Of a DNA stretch of 27,223 nucleotides, positions 21,568 to 27,223 are shown piece after piece. The notes under the pieces are model-generated. The model did no database searches. It was not told the DNA's origin and worked only from the letters and a program-made list of their open reading frames with translations. The position numbers were made by a program, and so were the translations under genes. Position 1 is the first letter of the stretch. Each line of letters begins with the position of its first letter. This DNA is from Zygophlyctis sp. KS116 (lineage: Eukaryota; Chytridiomycota): assembly GCA_054661495.1 (NCBI GenBank), contig BAAFSQ010000134.1, positions 1-27,223 on the forward strand, given 5' to 3'.

Positions 21568-22401
21568 ATGTCGAATAACAATGATACTCTTATAATCGAT
21601 GAATCGGATACCGGTATTAGTCCGAAACAAGATGCAATCGTTAATGATAGTCTTAAAGTACAAGATACATTACATGAATCTATAAATTATACAACTGATC
21701 AGAAGGACTTTGAATCTCAATCGCTAAAAAAGAAGAAATATTTTGGTTGTTATTCATCAAAAAGATCATGCAGGAAATGGTCACTTATAATTGGGTTAAG
21801 TTGTGCATTTCTCCTTGGTCTTATCATATTTTTGGTTTGGCCAAGAGCTCCAATATTTCAATTGTTGCCAATTCCAACAGAAGGACAAGAAATTCGGTTT
21901 AATCAAGAAGGAGATGTTGTAGATAATCTTCAATCAGCAAGTGCGTCGAATCCCTTTGGTGTTTGGGCCAGTTTTAGAGCTCCGGTTTCTGTACAGAGTG
22001 ATAATTATATCAGCTTTGAAATGAGAACTGGAGAAATGCAGTTAAGTGTAAATAGTCCATCGGGACCATTAACTCAGTTTGTCCTAAATGGAATACTTCC
22101 AAATTCAATGATTTATGGTAGAACTAATAATACAATCACTGCTAATGTAACTGTTACTCTAAACTTGGTTCAAGGAGTTAATCCGGAAAATGTTAACAAG
22201 GAATTACAATATCTGGCTTCAGTCTGTACAGGAACTGATAAGTATTTGCAGGTGAATTACAAACTAACTGCCGAAATTCCTTCATTAGCATGGCTTGGAA
22301 TAAGACCAACTGGAAAAGGGATTCTTAATCTACAGTGTCCAGAAATTATCGTACAATTTGGGAAAAATACAACAAAGGCCATTACTAAACCTTCAGATTA
22401 A
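21568..22401 (+). CDS. Single-pass membrane protein with LEA2-like ectodomain (paralogue 1)
   Basis: 277 residues without introns. A polar, acidic N-terminal cytosolic segment (1-54) ends in a Lys/Arg/Cys-rich patch (KKKKYFGCYSSKRSCRKW). One membrane helix (about 72-90) follows, then W91-P-R-A-P. The outer domain (about 100-277) is beta-rich, with the S-A-S-x-x-N-P-F-x-x-x-A-S-F pattern seen in LEA14/water-stress and fungal DUF3712-like proteins. N-glycosylation sequons occur (NNT, NVT, NTT). The neighbour at 22557 shares the layout and key motifs, so the pair arose by tandem duplication. The location (plasma or vacuolar membrane) and function are unknown. ATG 21568 is the first Met of the open frame. 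Confidence 0.85.
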   Translation: MSNNNDTLIIDESDTGISPKQDAIVNDSLKVQDTLHESINYTTDQKDFESQSLKKKKYFGCYSSKRSCRKWSLIIGLSCAFLLGLIIFLVWPRAPIFQLLPIPTEGQEIRFNQEGDVVDNLQSASASNPFGVWASFRAPVSVQSDNYISFEMRTGEMQLSVNSPSGPLTQFVLNGILPNSMIYGRTNNTITANVTVTLNLVQGVNPENVNKELQYLASVCTGTDKYLQVNYKLTAEIPSLAWLGIRPTGKGILNLQCPEIIVQFGKNTTKAITKPSD

Positions 22402-22436
22402 GCTAATTCATAAATGAAATTGTTTTTTATTCGAAT

Positions 22437-22447
22437 TATATATATAA
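22437..22447 (+). promoter_or_regulatory. TATA-like element for membrane protein paralogue 2
   Basis: TATATATATAA about 110 bases upstream of the ATG at 22557, in the gap after paralogue 1. Modest evidence in AT-rich DNA. Confidence 0.35.
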
Positions 22448-22532
22448 TTTTAGTAGAGTGTAATCAAACTGAAAATCAATTTTTGAGGCTGTGAGAGCAA
22501 GATCCAAGGATCTGAGGATTAAGATCAAAAAA

Positions 22533-22553
22533 CGCGAAACGTTTCGGACATCT
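22533..22553. promoter_or_regulatory. Composite palindrome: CGCGAAA box, CGAAACGTTTCG and TTTCGGACATCT
   Basis: CGAAACGTTTCG (22535-22546) is a perfect 12-bp palindrome. It overlaps CGCGAAA (22533-22539), which fits the SBF/SCB consensus CNCGAAA of yeast G1/S promoters, and the 12-mer TTTCGGACATCT (22542-22553), which is identical to one upstream of RPA2. The cluster ends 3 bp before the ATG at 22557. Regulatory function is inference. Confidence 0.5.
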
Positions 22554-22556
22554 TCA

Positions 22557-23524
22557 ATGACAGAACAACATATTGATTCAAATAGAAATGATGAGCTTTT
22601 TGAAGCATATAATCCTGATTCTAGGATAGATTTAAATTATATTTGGGAGGCCAATATGTCAAATATATATTCTCCATCAAAGTCAATGCAACAATATGAT
22701 TCAAGCAATGCACTTGTAAAAAATGTAAGCGGTTCTAATCGCTCAAATGAAATGTATCGCTCTGCTGTATTTTCACCAGATGAAGGATTTGTCAAACGTT
22801 CTCGCCCTTACGATCCATCAGATGAATTTTTAACAATGCCAAAACCAGTTTATGCCCCAACAACTTATTGTTGCTGCAAATCTAAAAAACAATGCATTAG
22901 ATTATCTCTAATGATTTTTGCCCTGATGGCTCTATTTTTAGGATTAGTGGGATACTTTTGCTGGCCTAGAATTCCTAAATTTGATGTTTCTGATTCAGCG
23001 ACAGATTTAAAAGGATTACAATTTTCCTCTACAAACTCTAACAATGATCCATTACGGGCGTTACGGAGTGCATCATTTCAAAATCCATTTAAAGCATCAA
23101 TTTCTTTTTCTGTTCCTGTAACTGCCAATTCTTCAAATTACATTGATATTTATGTGGGTTCAATCAATCTATCTATAAAAATCATGACTCCAATGGGAAT
23201 ACAGATTCCATTTTTAAATGGTCAAGGAGAACTAAATAAGATTGTAATCTCTAAACTTGCTAGCACAGTTTTATATTTTGTAATCTCATTATTCTGATTT
23301 ATATTTAGCCAATTACTGTTTTTGCAGTCATCAATTCTCCTGATCAAGTTCGTAATTTGAACATTTGTGGATCATCGTCTGATACGTTGAAAATGATACT
23401 TGATACAAAGTTAACATTACAGCCTTTGGAATTCTTCAATATTTATCCAACATTCACGTCTGAAAAGATTGTTGAATGTCCGAAATCATTTGTTGATATG
23501 GCAGAACTGTTTAGAAAGGTGTAG
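22557..23524 (+). CDS. Single-pass membrane protein with LEA2-like ectodomain (paralogue 2)
   Basis: Exons are 22557-23279 and 23309-23524, split by a 29-nt phase-0 intron, giving 312 residues. A Ser/Asn-rich cytosolic N-terminus of about 100 residues ends in a CCCKSKKQC patch. One membrane helix (about 116-135) follows, then W136-P-R-I-P and an outer domain with S-A-S-F-Q-N-P-F-K-A-S-I-S-F, matching paralogue 1. After splicing, the C-terminal part (NICGSSSDTLKMILDTKLTL, then VECP) aligns with SVCTGTDKYLQVNYKLTAEI and LQCP of paralogue 1, which supports the intron. The frame is open upstream to 22491 but has no ATG, so 22557 is the start. Function unknown. The next gene starts 13 nt after this stop. 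Confidence 0.85.
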
Positions 23525-23537
23525 GAACCATTGAAAC

Positions 23538-25040
23538 ATGAAAAACTTGTATGAAATACTGTTAAATTGTGGGTTTGTTAGCGATCTGAGGAAGCAATGG
23601 TCTGGGATAGAAATAAGACACTTGATTGAATCCCTAGATCACGATCTTAATATTTCCAAAGGGCAAACTGTGTCATATTTCCTTCCCAATAGCCTCGAAT
23701 TTGTGATTTTATTTTTCTTGATCGCAAAGAAGAATGCAGTCTCCAATCCACTGAATCCGGTGTATACTAAACCTGAGATGGAATTTTATCTTTCTGATGT
23801 AAAGTCTGATATTGTTGTGGCACCAAAATCTTTTGATCGCTTAGTGGAACTTGATCAAGTATGTTGCTCTCTAAAGATACCGTTATACATTTTATCTCTT
23901 GAAAATGGAATCTTTTCTGTTCAGTTATACAATTCACTTTACGCCAAAAACGGTCGGACAATAGCAATTGATATGGAGGTAGAAACTGCGTTATTTTTAC
24001 ATACATCAGGAACGACTGGTCGTCCTAAATTAGTACCATTGTCTCACAAAAGTATTTTAACTACTTGTTCAAACATTACAAACACTTATGATTTGTCTGG
24101 ATCTGATGTGTCTTTTTTGGTAATGCCACTTTTTCATGTTCATGGATTAATTGGAGTATTGTTATCAAGTTTATATAGCGGAGGAAATGTAATTATACCT
24201 GGAAAGTTTTCTGCAACCAGTTTTTGGAAAGACTTTGTAAATTTTGGAGCTACTTGGTATAGTGCAGTACCTACAATCCATCAAATACTTTTAAATCATT
24301 CATTTGATGGAAATATTGGAAAATTAAGATTTATTAGATCTTGTAGCTCTAGTCTTGCACCTGCTACATTGAATAAATTGCAACAAAAGTTTAAAGTTGC
24401 AGTAATTGAAGCGTATGCAATGACTGAAGCATCACATCAAATTTCATCAAATTTAAAAAATGATGTTAATCCTGGATCAGTTGGAAAAGGAAGAGGAGTG
24501 CAAGTCAAAATATTTTCAATTGAAGATGATTCACCCCTTGAATTTGGGTCTGTTGGACAAGTGTGTATCATGGGAGAAAACGTGATTTCTGGATACTTTA
24601 ATAATCCAAAAGCAAATTTGGAATCTTTTTTCAATGATGTAAATGGTAAGAAATGGTTTAAAACTGGAGATTTGGGTCTAATTGATTCTAAAGGATACTT
24701 GTGGCTTAAAGGTAGAATCAAGGAAATCATTAATCGTGGTGGAGAAAAGATTTCACCTATTGAAATTGATTCAAAATTATTAGAACATCCTAATGTTGTT
24801 GAAGCCGTCTCTTTTGGAGTTCCTAATGAAATCTATGGACAGGAAATTGAAGCAGCTGTAGTCCTCAATAACTCTAAAATAACGCAGGATGATCTCATTA
24901 ATTTTCTAGCTGATAAAATTGCCAAATTCAAAATTCCAAAAAGAATTCATATATCCAAATCTTTGCCCAAAACAGCTACAGGAAAGATCCAAAGGCGTTT
25001 TGTAGCTCAAGTTTTTATTGAACAAAAATCAAAGCTCTAA
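23538..25040 (+). CDS. PCS60: Peroxisomal AMP-forming acyl/oxalyl-CoA ligase (Pcs60-like)
   Basis: An ANL-superfamily ligase that adenylates a carboxylic acid with ATP and transfers it to coenzyme A. The closest family I recognise is Pcs60/AAE3 oxalyl-CoA synthetase, which detoxifies oxalate. 500 residues, intronless, normal length. The phosphate-binding loop TSGTTGRPK is at 156-164, YAMTE at 293-297, the ribose-binding Asp in GDLG at 378 and the catalytic Lys of TGKIQRR at 483. The C-terminus is Ser-Lys-Leu, a canonical type-1 peroxisomal targeting signal. The start is 13 nt beyond the previous stop, so its promoter must lie inside the upstream gene unless the two share a transcript. Substrate specificity (oxalate versus other acids) is inference from overall similarity. 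Confidence 0.92.
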   Translation: MKNLYEILLNCGFVSDLRKQWSGIEIRHLIESLDHDLNISKGQTVSYFLPNSLEFVILFFLIAKKNAVSNPLNPVYTKPEMEFYLSDVKSDIVVAPKSFDRLVELDQVCCSLKIPLYILSLENGIFSVQLYNSLYAKNGRTIAIDMEVETALFLHTSGTTGRPKLVPLSHKSILTTCSNITNTYDLSGSDVSFLVMPLFHVHGLIGVLLSSLYSGGNVIIPGKFSATSFWKDFVNFGATWYSAVPTIHQILLNHSFDGNIGKLRFIRSCSSSLAPATLNKLQQKFKVAVIEAYAMTEASHQISSNLKNDVNPGSVGKGRGVQVKIFSIEDDSPLEFGSVGQVCIMGENVISGYFNNPKANLESFFNDVNGKKWFKTGDLGLIDSKGYLWLKGRIKEIINRGGEKISPIEIDSKLLEHPNVVEAVSFGVPNEIYGQEIEAAVVLNNSKITQDDLINFLADKIAKFKIPKRIHISKSLPKTATGKIQRRFVAQVFIEQKSKL

Positions 25041-25143
25041 AATGGAAATCATATTAAAAAATCATTAATTATGTAATCATTGCCTAAATACCAATACCGG
25101 GAATCTATTCCATTGTGAGAATCTTTAGGTTAGGTCTAAAATC

Positions 25144-26609
25144 ATGAAACCGCACCGAATGATTTTGATGTTTCTTCCATTGCTATTGACCGCTAAATTC
25201 CTCCACATCACCGATATACATTTAGATCCATATTATACTGTAGGGTCTACATTACAGTCTTCCTGTCACCACTTTGAAAGCCTAAAATTTGGTAAATCGT
25301 CATCGGCAGGATTATATGTAATTGTCCGATTTTATGTTTAATTTCAGGGGTCTCCGGGATCTGGATGTGATGCCCCTAGAATTTTAGTCAACAAAACATT
25401 TGAGTTTCTAAATCAGACTCTGGATGAATTAGATTTTATAATTTGGACTGGCGATAATGCACGCCATGATAGGTATAATCATTAACTGATTTGATAAGTG
25501 ATCCGCTGATCCCGAGGGACTGGAACGAAATCAAAAGCTCAAATTCCGAATTAACGCAAATTTTCAAGACCATTTTCCATGGGAAAAAGGTTTTACCGTC
25601 AATCGGTAGGAATTTAGTCCGAACTTAAATTTAGGAAATAATGATATTCATCCTCATAATACTCTAGCTTATGATCCTCAAGGGGATAATATGATACTAA
25701 ATACATTTTCAAGATTATGGGAAGATTGGATTCCAAAGGATCAAATTCAAAGTTTTAGGATTCATGGATGTTTTACAATTGATTTAAAGGACAAAATACG
25801 TGGAATTTCATTGAATACTTTATACTTGTTTAATTCAAATGCATATGCAGATGATTGTCATCATGAATCTTCTCCTGGTTATGTTGTTTTAACATGGTTA
25901 GAAAATGTATTAAAAAAAGCAGAAGCTCAAGGTGTAAATGTTTATATTTCTGGTAATTTGACTTTTAGTCTAAAATTTAGGACATGTCCCTCCAAATCCT
26001 GGTAATTTTGTTGATTCTTGCTATGCAAAATTTACCACTATTAGTCAAAAGTATAAACATGTTATACAAGGTCAATTTTATGGTCATATGAATTTAGATC
26101 ATTTTATGTTTCCTGTTGGAGAGAGTTTATATCCTTCAAAACCTAAAATGTTGATCCCTTCATGGATTTCTGTCTATTTTCAAAGCTTATTGAATCATTA
26201 TAAAAGCTTTACAAAGAAAAAGAATGGATGTCTCACTCCTATACTAGTTGCTCCTTCAGTTGTTCCAGCATTTAATCCTGCTTTTCGTGTATTTGATTAT
26301 GAACAAGATGGATCTCTACTAGGATATCAACAATATTTTTCTAATTTGTCTTTTTGGAACTCTATTGACTCTGATAAAACCAATTCGTCTTTTTATACTA
26401 TTTTATATGAACCTAAAACCTCTTATGGACTATCTTCTTTAAATGGTTGTGAATATAAAGATTTTGCAAGACGACTTGTTAAAAGTACTAAATATGATAT
26501 TCTAGTTGATGCAACTCAAGATTTCAGTAATGATAAAAAGATTAGGAATGGAGAATTACTCAAGAGTTATCTTTCAAACATGATGGTTGGAATGCCATAT
26601 GATGTATAA
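25144..26609 (+). CDS. PPN1: Endopolyphosphatase, calcineurin-like phosphoesterase (Ppn1-like)
   Basis: Cleaves inorganic polyphosphate chains internally; in yeast this is a vacuolar enzyme. Exons are 25144-25317, 25348-25472, 25499-25605, 25635-25952 and 25981-26609, with introns of 30, 26, 29 and 28 nt, giving 450 residues, shorter than yeast Ppn1 (about 674). A short hydrophobic N-terminal segment (about 6-17) may be a signal anchor. Metal-binding motifs of the family are all present after splicing: TD24-I-H26, GD94-N with H98, GNND at 136-139, SGH243-VPP and YGH277-MN. PSVVPAFNPAFRVFDYE is typical of the endopolyphosphatase/acid sphingomyelinase-like branch. The third and fourth junctions fall inside metal motifs (GNND and SGH), which makes them very secure. 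The first intron contains a TGTCCGA motif. Confidence 0.93.
25323..25329 (+). promoter_or_regulatory. TGTCCGA motif inside PPN1 intron 1
   Basis: The 7-mer occupies a quarter of this 30-nt intron, as a second case of the motif in a first intron. Confidence 0.35.
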
Positions 26610-26884
26610 TAACAGAATATTTTGGTTATATAAATGACAAGTTGTAAGAATGTATTTGAGGATTGTCCGATATTTGTCCGATACCAAGGGCGTGTTGGTA
26701 GCTGGCAGGGTGCCTTTTAACTATTACCAGAGCAATTGCTACTTCTGAGTCCGATCATATCTCTTCCCTCTAAACGTCTATGAGCATATACTTTATTCTT
26801 TAAGAAAACCACAAGTTATTCAGTTTAAGAATCTCCTCTGCTGAGAGCGTCAAATAACTATTTTCATCACTTTTTTGGGGTGGA
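26610..26884. other. Intergenic region after PPN1 with paired TGTCCGA sites
   Basis: 275 bases without a credible gene. It holds two TGTCCGA copies on the + strand at 26664-26670 and 26675-26681 (11 bp apart, about one helical turn) and a related AGTCCGA at about 26748. A pyrimidine-rich stretch follows. It probably contains the 3' end of PPN1 and the promoter of the next gene. Confidence 0.4.
26664..26681 (+). promoter_or_regulatory. Tandem TGTCCGA motif pair
   Basis: Two direct copies within TTGTCCGATATTTGTCCGAT, start-to-start 11 bp. This is the only paired occurrence in the window, about 205-220 bases upstream of the ATG at 26885. Confidence 0.45.
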
Positions 26885-27223
26885 ATGTGGTCTGTCGGAG
26901 CTGTATTTTCATCATTGGAAGCTATCATGGCTCAAATTTGTACATTACATGATTGGCCATCATTTTTCTTACATATCCCACTCTTACATTTGAATCCAGA
27001 TTTACACACTTTCGAATTGCCGTATATCAAACAACGTAAGCAAAGTGACATCTCAATGCTGGATTACATGGATCAATTTAATTACTAAAATGAGAGATGG
27101 AATGTTGTAGTAGATCTTGATAATATTTTAAACAATAAATAAATGGTAAGATAATCTTGTATTTCTAGGGAAAGAAGCTGCTGATGCATTTCTATCTCAG
27201 GCAAAAACTCTAGAAAGTATAAT
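26885..27223 (+). CDS. Unrecognised protein, 5' part; runs off the right edge
   Basis: An ATG-initiated frame encodes 67 residues to a stop at 27086-27088 if unspliced. A better model may be exon 1 at 26885-27035 and exon 2 from 27169 to beyond the window, removing a GT-AG intron of 133 nt (donor GTAAGC at 27036, acceptor TTTCTAG ending at 27168). That joins PYIKQ to RKEAADAFLSQAKTLESI in frame, and the second part stays open to the edge. The first part is rich in aromatic and Leu/His residues (LHDWPSFFLHIPLLHLNP). I do not recognise the family. The proposed intron is longer than any other here, so the model is tentative. Confidence 0.4.

Noticed and set aside
23280-23545. Fusion of the second membrane protein with the peroxisomal ligase through an extra intron
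   Set aside because: The ligase has a natural N-terminus at 23538, and the membrane protein's C-terminus matches the end of the ectodomain in its paralogue, so two genes fit better.
25144-26609. PPN1 as a broken gene in five fragments
   Set aside because: Splicing four 26-30 nt introns rebuilds the metal-binding motifs GNND and SGHVPP across the junctions.
26640-26760. tRNA-like or other small structured RNA gene near the GC-richer stretch after PPN1
   Set aside because: No A or B box, no cloverleaf pairing and no terminal T run could be found.
27169-27223. Last exon as part of an alpha-SNAP (Sec17)-like protein because of KEAADAFLSQA
   Set aside because: The upstream 68 residues do not resemble the SNAP N-terminus and the stretch is too short to support the call.

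Overview
The window looks like nuclear DNA of a fungus, probably an early-diverging lineage. It is AT-rich and very compact, with intergenic gaps of only about 13 to 280 bases. Every family I recognise is eukaryotic, and several are typical of fungi: a PPN1-type endopolyphosphatase, a Pcs60-type peroxisomal acyl-CoA ligase and single-pass membrane proteins with a W-P-R-x-P boundary. I cannot name the genus. The main technical point is that the coding regions are cut by tiny introns. I placed 24 GT-AG introns by joining frames and matching protein families; 23 are only 24-31 nt and one is 89 nt. Read without splicing, most genes here would look frameshifted or fragmented.

Layout: bases 1-445 hold no gene I can assign. 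They contain two linked palindromes, a TATA-like box and a GC-rich box. Then, all on the + strand: a RecQ helicase (446-3324, 6 exons), the replication protein A middle subunit RPA2 (3416-4287, 2 exons), the giant ribosome-assembly ATPase midasin/Rea1 (4322-19541, 11 exons, about 4,961 residues, more than half the window), and an OTU-fold protein that seems to lack its catalytic residues (19646-20746, 4 exons). A small secreted, cysteine-rich, probably GPI-anchored protein lies on the - strand (20996-21454). It shares a 113-bp bidirectional promoter with the first of two tandem paralogous membrane proteins (21568-22401 and 22557-23524). A peroxisomal AMP-forming ligase ending in SKL (23538-25040) starts 13 nt after the second paralogue. 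A PPN1-like endopolyphosphatase (25144-26609, 5 exons) and the start of an unrecognised gene running off the right edge complete the window.

Functional links: RecQ helicases bind RPA in other eukaryotes, so the RecQ-RPA2 pair side by side, each with a GC-rich box just before its ATG, may be co-regulated. Midasin works in 60S ribosome maturation. PPN1 and Pcs60 act in vacuolar polyphosphate turnover and peroxisomal oxalate/acyl metabolism. I see no mobile element, CRISPR array, tRNA or rRNA.

For novelty, the best leads are regulatory and evolutionary: a 7-mer TGTCCGA concentrated in non-coding DNA near gene 5' ends and in two first introns, the degenerate OTU protein, the palindromes, and the extreme intron miniaturisation. 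I found no convincing new multi-gene system.
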